A DNA stretch of 64,000 bases from Embleya sp045207785 (GCF_045207785.1 NZ_CP108776.1:4340001-4404000), one strand, 5' to 3'. Shown: positions 35,458-43,518, numbered from the stretch's first letter. Numbers and translations are program-made. The notes: generated from the letters alone by a model not told the origin.

Positions 35458-35482
35458 CCCCGCTCCCTTGTGGGGAACGGGG
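35458..35482. terminator. Hairpin terminator between FhuF-like and citrate synthase genes
   Basis: CCCCGCTCCC pairs with GGGAACGGGG with one mismatch and a five-base loop, in the 118-bp convergent gap. Confidence 0.65.
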
Positions 35483-35509
35483 CTCCTGGGTGCGGGTCGA
35501 GAATCCGCG

Positions 35510-36622
35510 TCAGCCGTTCAGGTTGCGCACCGTGTGGTCGTAACCGGGGACCTCGGTGATCGGGCGGGCGCCCGGGCCGACGTACAGCGCGGCCGGACGC
35601 ACGAGGCGCGAGGTGCGCTTGTGCTCCAGGATGTGCGCACTCCACCCGGCGGTCCGGGCGCAGGTGAACATCGAGGTGAACATGTGCGCCGGCACCTCGG
35701 CGAAGTCCAGCATCACCGCGGCCCAGAACTCCACGTTGGTCGCCAGGACCCGGTCGGGGCGACGAGCCTGGAGCTCGTCCAAAGCCGCCTTCTCCAGCGC
35801 CGCCGCGACCTCGTAGCGAGGCGCCCCCAGTTCCTTCGCGGTACGGCGCAGCACGCGCGCGCGGGGGTCCTCGGCGCGGTACACCCGGTGGCCGAAGCCC
35901 ATCAGGCGCTCACCGCGGTCGAGGACGCCCTTGACGTACGCCGTGGCGTCGCCGGTGCGCTCGATCTCCTCGATCATGTGCAGCACGCGCGAGGGCGCAC
36001 CGCCGTGCAGCGGGCCGGACATGGCGCCGACCGCGCCCGACAGACACGCCGCGACGTCCGCGCCGGTGCCCGCGATCACGCGCGCGGTGAACGTCGAGGC
36101 GTTCATGCCGTGCTCGGCCGCCGACGTCCAGTAGGCGTCGACCGCCTTGACGTGCTGCGGATCCGGCTCGCCGCGCCAGCGGATCATGAACCGCTCGACG
36201 ATGGTCTGCGCCTTGTCGATCTCGCTCTGCGGGACCATCGGCTTTTCCAGGCCACGGGCCGACTGGGCGACATACGACAGCGCCATCACGGCGGCCCTGG
36301 CGAGGTCGTCCCGCGCCTGGGCGTCGTCGATGTCGTGGAGCGGTTTCAGACCCCACACCGGGGCGAGCATGGCCAGCGCACTCTGCACGTCTACGCGGAC
36401 ATCGCCCGAGTGGATCGGGATCGGGAACGGCTCGGCCGGCGGCAGGCCGGGGTTGAACGCCCCATCCACCAGCAGGCCCCAGACGTTGCCGAACGAGACG
36501 TGGCCGACGAGGTCCTCGATGTCCACACCTCGGTACCGGAGCGCGCCACCCTCCTTGTCGGGTTCGGCGATCTCCGTCTCGAACGCTATGACTCCTTCGA
36601 GCCCGGGTACGAACTCGGACAT
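35510..36622 (-). CDS. Citrate synthase 2
   Basis: 370-residue condensing enzyme (oxaloacetate + acetyl-CoA). Catalytic and substrate blocks: GPLHGGAPSRV, MGFGHRVYRAEDPRA and the Asp-containing NVEFWAAVMLDF. The N-terminus SEFVPGLEGVIAFETEIAEP is characteristic of the actinobacterial citrate synthase 2 group, shorter than the main hexameric enzyme. ATG at 36622 is preceded by AGGAG at seven bases, which decides against the ATG five codons upstream. Divergent from pdxH. Confidence 0.93.
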   Translation of the reverse strand: MSEFVPGLEGVIAFETEIAEPDKEGGALRYRGVDIEDLVGHVSFGNVWGLLVDGAFNPGLPPAEPFPIPIHSGDVRVDVQSALAMLAPVWGLKPLHDIDDAQARDDLARAAVMALSYVAQSARGLEKPMVPQSEIDKAQTIVERFMIRWRGEPDPQHVKAVDAYWTSAAEHGMNASTFTARVIAGTGADVAACLSGAVGAMSGPLHGGAPSRVLHMIEEIERTGDATAYVKGVLDRGERLMGFGHRVYRAEDPRARVLRRTAKELGAPRYEVAAALEKAALDELQARRPDRVLATNVEFWAAVMLDFAEVPAHMFTSMFTCARTAGWSAHILEHKRTSRLVRPAALYVGPGARPITEVPGYDHTVRNLNG

Positions 36623-36989
36623 CAGGCGGCTCCTCATGCGATCTCGACTGACTTGTGGCCGGGTCCTTCATACCCCGCACTACCACACCATGTCTTCCCC
36701 GAACGAGGCCGGGGCGCACGGTGCCGAGAAGGCTCCGCACCTGGGGTCCGCCGGTGGTTCGGGGAGGTGTCTCGGTCGGTCCGGGCGAGACCGGGGTGGG
36801 GTCTCGCATGAAGGAATGGACCGATCGAAGTCCGCTGGCAGGATATCTCTCGATATCGAGACGACCTACATCGGAACACGCCGGGGCGAGTGAGGTCCGG
36901 CACAACGCGAAACCGGATCGCATGTCCCGGACGTCATCCGAACGGGGGTAGGTGCGCCCTTCGGCGCCTTCGAGTGGTACTCGTTGTGC
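36623..36989. other. Divergent intergenic region, citrate synthase / pdxH
   Basis: 367 bp without a convincing gene. Short frames here lack codon bias. It contains a 14-bp perfect palindrome at 36848-36861, listed separately, and presumably both promoters. Confidence 0.6.
36848..36861. promoter_or_regulatory. TCTCGATATCGAGA palindrome
   Basis: A perfect 14-bp palindrome roughly midway between citrate synthase (226 bp upstream of its ATG) and pdxH (about 130 bp). The shape resembles operators of MarR/PecS-type regulators, and TamR of that family controls citrate-cycle genes in streptomycetes; the link is an inference. Confidence 0.55.
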
Positions 36990-37664
36990 GTGGAGTTCAC
37001 CGAGCTTGCCGCCATGCGCCGGCAGTACCGAGGCGAAGGCATCGACGTCGGCGCGTTGCCGCCGGCCCCCTTCCCGCTGTTCACCGCCTGGCTGGCCGAG
37101 GTGGCCGCCGCCGAACTGCCCGAGCCGAACGCGATGGTCGTCGCGACGGCCACTCCCGACGGCCGGCCGAGCACGCGCACCGTGCTGCTGAAGGAGTTCG
37201 ACGAACGGGGCTTCGTCTTCTATACGAACTACGGCTCCCGCAAGGGCGCCGAACTCGCCGCGAATCCGGCGGCGAGCCTGCTCTTCCCGTGGCACGCGCT
37301 CGACCGCCAGGTGATAGTGACCGGTTACGCCGAACGGGTGTCGCGCGAGCAGACCACCGCGTACTTCCGCTCCCGCCCGCGCGGATCGCGGATCGGCGCG
37401 TGGGCCAGCGAGCAGTCGAGCGTGGTCTCCGGGCGGGAGCAACTGGAGAAGCGGTACGCGGAGGCCGAGGCCGGATTCGCGCACATCGACGACATCCCGG
37501 TGCCGGAGTTCTGGGGCGGCGTTCGAGTCGTGCCCGACGCGGTGGAGTTCTGGCAGGGGCGGGAGAACCGGATGCACGATCGGCTGCGCTACCTGCGCGC
37601 GGGCGCGGAGGGCGCCGGGGGCGCCGGCGGCTCGGTGTGGCGGCTCGAGCGGTTGAGTCCGTGA
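36990..37664 (+). CDS. pdxH: Pyridoxine/pyridoxamine 5'-phosphate oxidase
   Basis: FMN enzyme that makes pyridoxal 5'-phosphate, 224 residues. Marks: EPNAMVVATATPDGRPSTRTVLLKEF region, YTNYGSRKGAEL, FRSRPRGSRIGAWAS and the C-terminal FWQGRENRMHDRLRY. The start is uncertain: GTG at 36990 (VEFTELA) fits the family, and a TTG six bases upstream is also possible. No Shine-Dalgarno is visible. PLP is the cofactor of SerC and the dehydratase nearby, but no operon link exists. Confidence 0.92.
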   Translation: MEFTELAAMRRQYRGEGIDVGALPPAPFPLFTAWLAEVAAAELPEPNAMVVATATPDGRPSTRTVLLKEFDERGFVFYTNYGSRKGAELAANPAASLLFPWHALDRQVIVTGYAERVSREQTTAYFRSRPRGSRIGAWASEQSSVVSGREQLEKRYAEAEAGFAHIDDIPVPEFWGGVRVVPDAVEFWQGRENRMHDRLRYLRAGAEGAGGAGGSVWRLERLSP

Positions 37665-37670
37665 GTCGTG

Positions 37671-37688
37671 CCGGGACCCGGGTCCCGG
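37671..37688 (+). terminator. 18-bp palindrome after pdxH
   Basis: CCGGGACCCGGGTCCCGG is perfectly self-complementary and begins seven bases after the pdxH stop codon, a position suited to termination. Confidence 0.55.
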
Positions 37689-37747
37689 GACCTGCGGCAG
37701 AGTCCGAATCGGTCCTCGAACCGGTCGAACCGGTTCCGAAACGACAA

Positions 37748-37826
37748 CGACCCGCAGGTCGCTTCTCCGATCACCTCGGTGAGGTGGGACGGAGGCCGGG
37801 GGACGATCCCGGCGACCTGCGGGTCG
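37748..37826. other. 15-bp perfect inverted repeat, 49-bp spacer
   Basis: CGACCCGCAGGTCGC at 37748-37762 is matched exactly by GCGACCTGCGGGTCG at 37812-37826. In RNA it would form a long stem capped by a structured loop (TCACCTCGGTGAGGTG can itself pair). It may end a leftward transcript starting near 37980. Confidence 0.5.
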
Positions 37827-37916
37827 GGTGTCTGCCTGGTGTTGCCGGCCGCCTGCCTGCTTCCGTCGCGGTGCACTCACGACGGGGCCTGCCGAGCCGG
37901 TAAACCGGAGTGGCGG

Positions 37917-37955
37917 CTAGCGGGCAGCCACCTCACGCGTCCGAATGCTATGCAA
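37917..37955 (-). CDS. Possible 12-codon leader peptide
   Basis: A TTG-initiated frame of 12 codons (ending TREVAAR) lies ten bases after a perfect AGGAGG (37966-37971, minus strand), downstream of a good promoter. No larger gene follows on this strand before the pdxH coding region, so it may belong to a short regulatory or antisense RNA. Weakly supported: codon use cannot be judged at this length. Confidence 0.3.
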   Translation of the reverse strand: MHSIRTREVAAR

Positions 37956-37987
37956 CTTCAGACCACCTCCTCTCCCGTGTGCCAGTG

Positions 37988-38016
37988 AGGTTAGATCGGC
38001 GCTCGGCAGCGTGCAA
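37988..38016 (-). promoter_or_regulatory. Leftward sigma-70-like promoter
   Basis: On the minus strand TTGCAC (38011-38016) and TAACCT (37988-37993) are separated by exactly 17 bases. It faces away from the MFS gene and toward the AGGAGG at 37966. Confidence 0.5.
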
Positions 38017-38081
38017 CGCATTTTCGAGGTGCCCGATCCCACACCGGAATCAGGAATAGATGTAGGGCGCATTGGGCTTGG

Positions 38082-39359
38082 ATGACGAGGGTGTCCCCTG
38101 CCTCTCAGCGCGTCTCGAAACGCATAGCCGGAGCCGTCCTCGCGGACGTCACACCGCTGCGCGAGTTCCCCGACTTCCGACGGTTGTGGTTCGGCCACTC
38201 GGTGTCCTCGCTCGGCCAGCAGATGACCGCCGTCGCGGTCGCGATCCAGGTGTACTCGCTGACCGAATCCAACTTCGCGGTCGGCCTGGTGGGACTGTGT
38301 TCGGTGATCCCGCTGATCGTGTTCGGGCTGCTCGGCGGCGCGATCGCGGACAGCGTGGACCGCCGGATCGTCGGCCTGGTGAGCGCGGTCGGGCTCGCGT
38401 CGGTGTCGATCGTGCTGGCCGCGCAGGCGGTGCTCGATCTGGGACTCGTGTGGCTGCTGTACGCGGCCGTCGCCGTGCAGTCGGCGTTCTTCGCGGTGAA
38501 CAACCCCGCGCGGACGTCGATGATCCCCAAGCTGTTGCCGCCGGAACGGCTGCCCGCGGCCAACGCGTTGAACTCGATAGCCATGGCGCTCGCGATGACG
38601 ATCGGGCCGATGCTCGGCGGGTTGGTGATCGGGCTGTGGAGCTTCCAGGCCGCCTACCTGATCGACGCGCTCGCGTTCTCGGCGGCGCTGTACGCGATGT
38701 GGCGGCTGCCGTCGATGCCGCCGACGCGGGCCGAGGACGGGCGGAAGCGGGCGTCGGTGCTGGACGGGCTGCGGTTCCTGCGGAGCCGGCCCAATATCCG
38801 GATGACCTTTCTCAGCGACATCGTCGCGATGGTGTTCGGCATGCCGCGCGCGCTGTTCCCGGCGATGGCCGCGACGTTGTACGGGGGCGGGGCGACCACG
38901 GTCGGGTTGCTGGTGGCGGCGCCCGCGGTGGGGGCGCTCGCGGGTGGGCTGTTCTCCGGGTGGCTGGGGCAGGTGCGGCGGCAGGGCCGGGCGGTGGTGA
39001 TCGCGGTGATCGCGTGGGGTTCGTGCATTGCGGCCTTCGGCCTGGGCGGGCCGCTGTGGCTGGGGCTGATCCTGTTGGCGTTCGCCGGGTGCGCGGACAC
39101 GATCAGCATGGTGTTTCGCAACACGATCATGCAGGTGGCTACGCCCGACGAGATGCGGGGGCGGTTGGCCGGGGTGTTCATCGTGGTGGTCGCGGGTGGG
39201 CCTCGGCTCGGGGACTTCGAGGCGGGGTCGGTGGCGGCGTTGAGCACGGAGCGGATCTCGGTGGTCAGTGGGGGACTTGCGTGTGTGGTGTTGGTGATCG
39301 CGCTTTCGCTGCGTTGGCGTGGGTTTTGGCGGTATGACGCGCGGGACCCGCAACCGTAG
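38082..39359 (+). CDS. MFS exporter (EntS-like)
   Basis: 425-residue transporter with the EntS/MFS_3 pattern: FPDFRRLWFGHSVSSLGQQM in TM1, ADSVDRR in the TM2-3 loop, FFAVNNPARTSMIPKLLPP and TPDEMRGRLAGVFIVVVAGG. EntS-type proteins export siderophores such as enterobactin or other small molecules; here no siderophore genes adjoin, so the cargo is unknown. ATG at 38082 is used; a GTG nine bases on is an alternative. Its stop leads directly into repeat cluster C. Confidence 0.88.
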   Translation: MTRVSPASQRVSKRIAGAVLADVTPLREFPDFRRLWFGHSVSSLGQQMTAVAVAIQVYSLTESNFAVGLVGLCSVIPLIVFGLLGGAIADSVDRRIVGLVSAVGLASVSIVLAAQAVLDLGLVWLLYAAVAVQSAFFAVNNPARTSMIPKLLPPERLPAANALNSIAMALAMTIGPMLGGLVIGLWSFQAAYLIDALAFSAALYAMWRLPSMPPTRAEDGRKRASVLDGLRFLRSRPNIRMTFLSDIVAMVFGMPRALFPAMAATLYGGGATTVGLLVAAPAVGALAGGLFSGWLGQVRRQGRAVVIAVIAWGSCIAAFGLGGPLWLGLILLAFAGCADTISMVFRNTIMQVATPDEMRGRLAGVFIVVVAGGPRLGDFEAGSVAALSTERISVVSGGLACVVLVIALSLRWRGFWRYDARDPQP

Positions 39360-39370
39360 GGGGACGGTGG

Positions 39371-39555
39371 CCTCAAGCGCCGGCCGGGCTGAAAGGTGGC
39401 CTCAAACGCCGGCCGGGCTGTTTGGCCTCAAACGCCGGCCGGGCTGAAAGGTGGCCTCAAGCGCCGGCCAGGCTGTTTGCCTCAAACGCCGGCCAGGCTG
39501 TTTGGCCTCAAGCGCCGGCCGGGCTGGAAGGTGGCCTCAAGCGCCGGCCGGGCTG
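39371..39555 (+). repeat. Repeat cluster C: seven 21-bp elements
   Basis: Copies start at 39371, 39400, 39426, 39455, 39480, 39506 and 39535. Here the core reads CGCCGGCCGGGCTG or CGCCGGCCAGGCTG, and the fifth to seventh bases vary between AAGC and AAAC. Spacers of 4-8 bases such as TTTGG and AAAGGTGG recur. Same orientation as clusters A and B, and again inside a gap between convergent genes (MFS and LPMO). No gene seen. Confidence 0.92.
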
Positions 39556-39580
39556 AGTGGGTTGGGCGGCTTGGGGTGGG

Positions 39581-40519
39581 TCAGTGGTGGGACTTGGTTT
39601 GGCGGCGGCGGGCCCAGTACAGGGATGTGATGCCCAGGGTCAGGACTGTTGCGGCGGTTGTGGCTATGACAGGGAGGGATTGGTTGTCGGTGCCGGTTTC
39701 GGCCAGGTCGGGGTGCTTGGGGGCGGCGGCGATCGGGGTGGTGGTGTCGGCGGTGGGGGTGGGGGCGGAGGTGGGGGTGATGGCGGTGGTTGGCTTGGTG
39801 GTGCTTGGGCCGCCGGGCTTTTGGTATGCCTTGTCCGCTGCTTCCTGGGCTTCCTTGCCCGTGGTGGTCCTGCCGCTGCCGTCGAAGACGACGTCGGAGC
39901 ACGAGTAGAACGCCTCGGCGCTGTCCGTGCGCTGCCAGATGACGTAGAGCAGGTGCCGGCCCGACCTGGCCGGCAGCTTGCCCTTGAACGTGTAGGTGCC
40001 GGCGTTCACCGTCGGACTACCGGTCAGGAACGGCTTGGCCTCCAGGTCCGACCACTTCAGCGGCTTGGTCGGGTCGTAGCCGTCCTTGGTGAGGTAGTAC
40101 TCGAAGCCGCCCTTGTGCGGGGCCGACGCGAAGTACTGGAACGTGTACTCCTTGCCCGAGGGCAGGTTGGTGGTCGGCCAGTCGGTGCGCGGCAGGTCCA
40201 GGCCCTTGTACACCGGGTTGCCCGCGCTGCACAGCTCGCCGTCCTTGATCAGCTCGCGGTGCCGGCCGTTCGCCTGGCCGATGGAGACCGCGTTCGGGTC
40301 GTAGAACGCCGCGGCGCTGCCGGTCGCGGCCTTGGCGGCCCGACACGCGGAGTGTTGGGGGTTCTCCGGCGTCTCGCCGCCCTGCGCGGAGCAGATCTGG
40401 ATCCGGCTCGGCGGATTCGAGGACGTGCCGTGTGCCGAGGCGCTTCCCGTCGCGAGCGACGTGAGCAGGAGGGGCGCGGTCGCCAGGACGGCGACGGAGG
40501 CCTTGCGTCGAATGCTCAT
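39581..40519 (-). CDS. Sortase-anchored AA10 lytic polysaccharide monooxygenase
   Basis: 312-residue secreted copper enzyme that oxidatively cleaves chitin or cellulose. The signal peptide ends ATGSASA so that His30 becomes residue 1 of the mature protein; with His135 (ASAPHKGGFEYYLTK) it forms the copper histidine brace, and F204 in AEAFYSCSDVVF is the axial position. A Thr/Pro-rich linker follows, then LAETG (272-276), a hydrophobic helix and ARRRQ, which is a class E sortase signal. Most streptomycete AA10 enzymes are released or carry a binding module, so wall anchoring is notable. ATG at 40519. Confidence 0.9.
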   Translation of the reverse strand: MSIRRKASVAVLATAPLLLTSLATGSASAHGTSSNPPSRIQICSAQGGETPENPQHSACRAAKAATGSAAAFYDPNAVSIGQANGRHRELIKDGELCSAGNPVYKGLDLPRTDWPTTNLPSGKEYTFQYFASAPHKGGFEYYLTKDGYDPTKPLKWSDLEAKPFLTGSPTVNAGTYTFKGKLPARSGRHLLYVIWQRTDSAEAFYSCSDVVFDGSGRTTTGKEAQEAADKAYQKPGGPSTTKPTTAITPTSAPTPTADTTTPIAAAPKHPDLAETGTDNQSLPVIATTAATVLTLGITSLYWARRRQTKSHH

Positions 40520-40555
40520 CAGACTTCCTTACGAGTACAGCAGATGCCGCCGGGG

Positions 40556-40585
40556 ACCGGGCAGCACGCTCGGCGTGCTCCCGGT
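40556..40585 (-). other. Leader hairpin before the LPMO gene
   Basis: ACCGGGCAGCACGC and GCGTGCTCCCGGT form a 13-bp stem with one bulged base and a TCG loop, 37 bases upstream of the LPMO ATG. If transcribed it would sit in the mRNA leader and may stabilise it or affect translation. Confidence 0.5.
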
Positions 40586-40629
40586 GCCTGGAAGCTAGCG
40601 CCGACTCGAAAGGAAAACCGCTGATCAGA

Positions 40630-40714
40630 GGCCCTGCCGGGATCCTTATGGCGGGCTTAGGGCCCGGATCGGCGGCGGTTAAGGCTGCCTTGGGAATCGG
40701 GTCCCGGCAGGGCC
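40630..40714. terminator. 13-bp inverted repeat with long loop, after the hotdog gene
   Basis: GGCCCTGCCGGGA (40630-40642) is matched exactly by TCCCGGCAGGGCC (40702-40714). It begins 19 bases past the hotdog-gene stop on the minus strand and may terminate that operon before the LPMO promoter. Confidence 0.5.
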
Positions 40715-40733
40715 TTGGTACGGCCGGCCCGCC

Positions 40734-41561
40734 CTACGCGCGCGGGGCGATCCACACCTGTTCGGCGTGCGCGGCGACGCGGCCCTCGGCGTCGTACAGC
40801 GTCGTCGCGGTGCGCACCTTGCGGCCGTCCCGGCCGAGTCGGCGGCCGACCACGACGCACGGCTCGTCCGGATACGGCAGCGCGTACACGTGCGCGGTCA
40901 TCCGGCCGAGCAGCAGCGCGGTGTCCTGATCCATGCCGGTCCAGCCGCCGGGACAGTCGAGCGCGGCCCACACGAACTCGCCCGCGATCTGCTCGGTGTC
41001 GGGCGCCACGAGCGAGGCGTGCGGGATCCACAGGCACGCGTCGGTGTCCGGGCGGTCCTCGAGCATCCCCGGGAACAGCCGCAGGCCGTCGCCCTCGGCC
41101 CGATCCGGTCCGCACACGAAGCAGTCGGTGTACGGATTCCACGCGGCGAAGCCGGCGAACGCGGCGCTCGCCTCGCGGGCCTGGTCGGGGGTGACCGGGT
41201 CGATCGGCGTCGGCAGCGTCGACGCGGCGTCGACCGCGATCGCCTCGGCGATCGGGCCCTCGCCCTGATGCAGCGTCAGCGGACCGCCCTCGGCACCGAA
41301 GTCCACCGTGAGGGAGCGGTCCAGTGGTGCCGGGCGGCGCAGCGTCACGGTCACCCCGGCCGCCGGCTCGCCGGCCACGCGCGCGGCCAGCAGGCCGGCC
41401 ACGTAGCCGCCGTTGCCGCTACCCGGCGGTCCGTTGAACCTGGCCGGCACCACGATCGTGGCCGATCGCGGATCGGATGGGCCGGGCTGCTCGGACACCT
41501 GCTCGGGCCGACTCGGCGACGAGGACTGGGACCGCGCGTCGGTATGCACTGCCGGGTTCAC
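40734..41561 (-). CDS. Hotdog-fold thioesterase-like protein
   Basis: 275 residues. The N-terminal part (ARFNGPPGSGNGGYVAGLLA, then VTVTLRRPAPLD) and the C-terminal part (DQDTALLLGRMTAHVYALP, VVVGRRLGRDGRKV) both look like hotdog folds, joined by NPYTDCFVCGPDR with a CxxC pair. A PaaI/acyl-CoA thioesterase-like role is inferred. The GTG at 41561 overlaps the SIS stop as GTGA, implying coupling; a later GTG at 41498 starts nearer the conserved region and remains possible. Confidence 0.75.
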   Translation of the reverse strand: MNPAVHTDARSQSSSPSRPEQVSEQPGPSDPRSATIVVPARFNGPPGSGNGGYVAGLLAARVAGEPAAGVTVTLRRPAPLDRSLTVDFGAEGGPLTLHQGEGPIAEAIAVDAASTLPTPIDPVTPDQAREASAAFAGFAAWNPYTDCFVCGPDRAEGDGLRLFPGMLEDRPDTDACLWIPHASLVAPDTEQIAGEFVWAALDCPGGWTGMDQDTALLLGRMTAHVYALPYPDEPCVVVGRRLGRDGRKVRTATTLYDAEGRVAAHAEQVWIAPRA

Positions 41562-42304
41562 CTCAGGTAGAAGATCCGGTCCGCGTGTTCGGCCAGCAAC
41601 CGCTCGTTCCACGCGGCGCCGCCCTCGATGTTCGCGGACATGAACACCGGGGGTTCGAGCCCCCGGGAAACCAGATGGCCGATCACGCCGACCATGAGCG
41701 TCTGCATCACCGCCGAGCACACCACGCCCGAGGTCGGGCCGATCCGCTGCGGCACGCCATCCGCGTCGAGGGCGGCGTCACCGGGCGGGATGGCGGTGTC
41801 CAGGACGAAGTCGCAGTTGTCGAGGAGTCTCGTACCCGAGGGATGCCGCGGGGACTCGGCCTCGCTCGCCGCGATCGATGTGACGCCGACCACGAGCGCG
41901 CCGCGCTCGCGCGCCTGGCGGGCCATCTCGACGGGCAGCCCGTTGCGTCCGGACAGCGAGATCACCACGAGCACGTCGCCGGCCCGCAGGTCCGCGCCGT
42001 TCAGGACCGGGCCGGCCAGCTCGGGGAGCTTCTCGATCGCGCTGCTGGTGGTGATCGGCCGGACCGCGAGGTCGTTGCCGGGGGCGATCAGGGGGTTGGC
42101 CAGAATCAGACCGCCCGCGCGGTAGACCACGTCCTGCGCGGCGAGCGCGGAGTGCCCGCCGCCGAACACGAACAGCCGGCCCCCGGCGGCCAGCGCGCCC
42201 GCGACACGGTCGGCGGCCCGGTCGATGGTGGACAGCTCGACGTCCCGCAGTCGCTCCAGCAGCCCGATCGCCGCGTCGAGGTAGCGTGCGCCCAGCTCGA
42301 CCAT
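41558..42304 (-). CDS. SIS-domain phosphosugar isomerase/binding protein
   Basis: 248-residue cytoplasmic protein with one SIS domain: RLFVFGGGHSALAAQDVVYRAGG, VLVVISLSGRNGLPVEMA and NIEGGAAWNERLL. It belongs to the group annotated as UPF0309/sugar isomerase domain proteins, which bind phosphosugars; the reaction is unknown. ATG at 42304 is set by GGAAGGA six bases upstream. Co-transcribed with the hotdog gene and divergent from dmdR1. Confidence 0.88.
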   Translation of the reverse strand: MVELGARYLDAAIGLLERLRDVELSTIDRAADRVAGALAAGGRLFVFGGGHSALAAQDVVYRAGGLILANPLIAPGNDLAVRPITTSSAIEKLPELAGPVLNGADLRAGDVLVVISLSGRNGLPVEMARQARERGALVVGVTSIAASEAESPRHPSGTRLLDNCDFVLDTAIPPGDAALDADGVPQRIGPTSGVVCSAVMQTLMVGVIGHLVSRGLEPPVFMSANIEGGAAWNERLLAEHADRIFYLR

Positions 42305-42623
42305 CCCCGGTCCTTCCCTTCGTTCGTGCACGGATCCGGCACCTTACCGCCGGATGGCCCGGTCGCGACGTGTACACGATCGAGGGATCCCGAGGGAATG
42401 CGGGTCTTCCGGGATGGCAATGGCATATCGGAACGTTATGAACGTACGCACTCGACATCGTGGGCCCACACGGGCGGCACACACGTACGGATGACGTGCG
42501 GGAGCGGGCGGGACGGCACGAGAACGGGCAAGCCGCGCGGACCCGATCGGCCGGACGTCCGCATGGGGGGTCCAGGTGCGTCAGAATTGGACGGCAGGAC
42601 CACCAAGAACGGAGCCGCTGGTC
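42305..42623. other. Divergent intergenic region, SIS gene / dmdR1
   Basis: 319 bp without a gene. A less GC-rich stretch near 42410-42450 has GAACGT in direct repeat (GGAACGTTATGAACGTACG) and is the best place for the dmdR1 promoter. No iron box is seen, so autoregulation by iron is not evident. Confidence 0.5.
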
Positions 42624-43313
42624 GTGAGTGGACTCATCGACACCACGGAGATGTACCTCCGGACGATTTTCGAGCTGGAGGAGGAGGGTGTGGTCCCGCT
42701 GCGGGCGCGGATCGCGGAACGGCTGGAACAGAGTGGGCCGACCGTGAGCCAGACCGTGGCACGAATGGAGCGGGACGGGCTGTTGACGGTCGAAGGTGAC
42801 CGTCACCTGGAACTGACGCCCGAGGGGCGGGGAATCGCGACTCGGGTCATGCGCAAGCACCGGCTCGCCGAGTGCCTGCTCGTGGACGTCATCGGATTGC
42901 CGTGGGAGCAGGTGCACGCCGAGGCGTGCCGCTGGGAGCACGTCATCAGTGAGCAGGTGGAACGTCGCCTGCTCGAATTGCTGCGCTACCCGAAGGAATC
43001 GCCGTACGGCAACCCGATCCCGGGCCTGGAGGAGTTGGACCAGGAGCTGCACGCCGACTCGTTCAAGGAAGGCGGTCTGGTCACGCTGCTCGAGTCGGCG
43101 GGACCGGAAGGCAAGAACGTCGTGGTGCGGCGGCTCGGCGAGCCGCTGCAGACCGACGCGCAGCTGATGTACACGCTGCGCAGGGCCGGAATTCGGCCCG
43201 GCGCGGTCGTGAGCGTGCACGAGTCCGCGGGCGGGGTGATGGCGGGCAGTGGCGGCGAGGCCGCGGAACTGTCGCCGGAGGTCGCCTCGCACGTGTTCGT
43301 CGCGGCGCGGTAG
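42624..43313 (+). CDS. dmdR1: Iron-dependent repressor DmdR1 (DtxR/IdeR family)
   Basis: 229-residue metal-activated repressor of iron uptake. The N-terminus SGLIDTTEMYLRTIFELEEE and recognition helix region QSGPTVSQTVARMERDGLL match DtxR/IdeR nearly residue for residue. Metal ligands lie in HRLAECLLVDVI and CRWEHVISEQVE, and a C-terminal SH3-like domain (QTDAQLMYTLRRAG) completes the three-domain form. GTG at 42624 follows GGAG at nine bases and fits the family start. It should control the iron box at 34523. Confidence 0.95.
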   Translation: MSGLIDTTEMYLRTIFELEEEGVVPLRARIAERLEQSGPTVSQTVARMERDGLLTVEGDRHLELTPEGRGIATRVMRKHRLAECLLVDVIGLPWEQVHAEACRWEHVISEQVERRLLELLRYPKESPYGNPIPGLEELDQELHADSFKEGGLVTLLESAGPEGKNVVVRRLGEPLQTDAQLMYTLRRAGIRPGAVVSVHESAGGVMAGSGGEAAELSPEVASHVFVAAR

Positions 43314-43333
43314 TTGCGTGTCCGCGCGAGATT

Positions 43334-43374
43334 AGGGGCCCTCGGAGCCGAGTCGATCGGTTCCGGGGGCCTCT
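43334..43374. terminator. Hairpin terminator after dmdR1
   Basis: AGGGGCCCTCGGAGCCGA pairs with TCGGTTCCGGGGGCCTCT (15 of 18 positions, others wobble) around a short loop, 20 bases past the dmdR1 stop and between convergent genes. Confidence 0.7.
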
Positions 43375-43518
43375 GCCGTGCCGCTGCGGGTGCGTCTTTG
43401 GTGGCTTGGGTGAGGTGATCCCACCCGCACCACCCGTTGCGTTCAGTGGGAGGGCTGGGGTTTTTACAGCCCGGGGGAGGCGTGATCGGGCCTCGTGGCC
43501 CGGGCGGCGGGTCTTGCG

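Larger units (their letters stand above)
37665..38081. other. 417-bp region with palindromes and a leftward promoter
   Basis: No convincing protein gene except a possible 12-codon frame. Contents: 18-bp palindrome at 37671-37688 seven bases after the pdxH stop (likely terminator), a 15-bp inverted repeat at 37748-37762/37812-37826, and a leftward promoter at 37988-38016. The MFS promoter should lie at the right end. Confidence 0.6.

Noticed and set aside
39557..40624. 355-residue + strand frame opposite the LPMO gene
   Set aside because: Gly/Val/Arg-rich antisense shadow; the LPMO on the minus strand has signal peptide, His brace and sortase signal.
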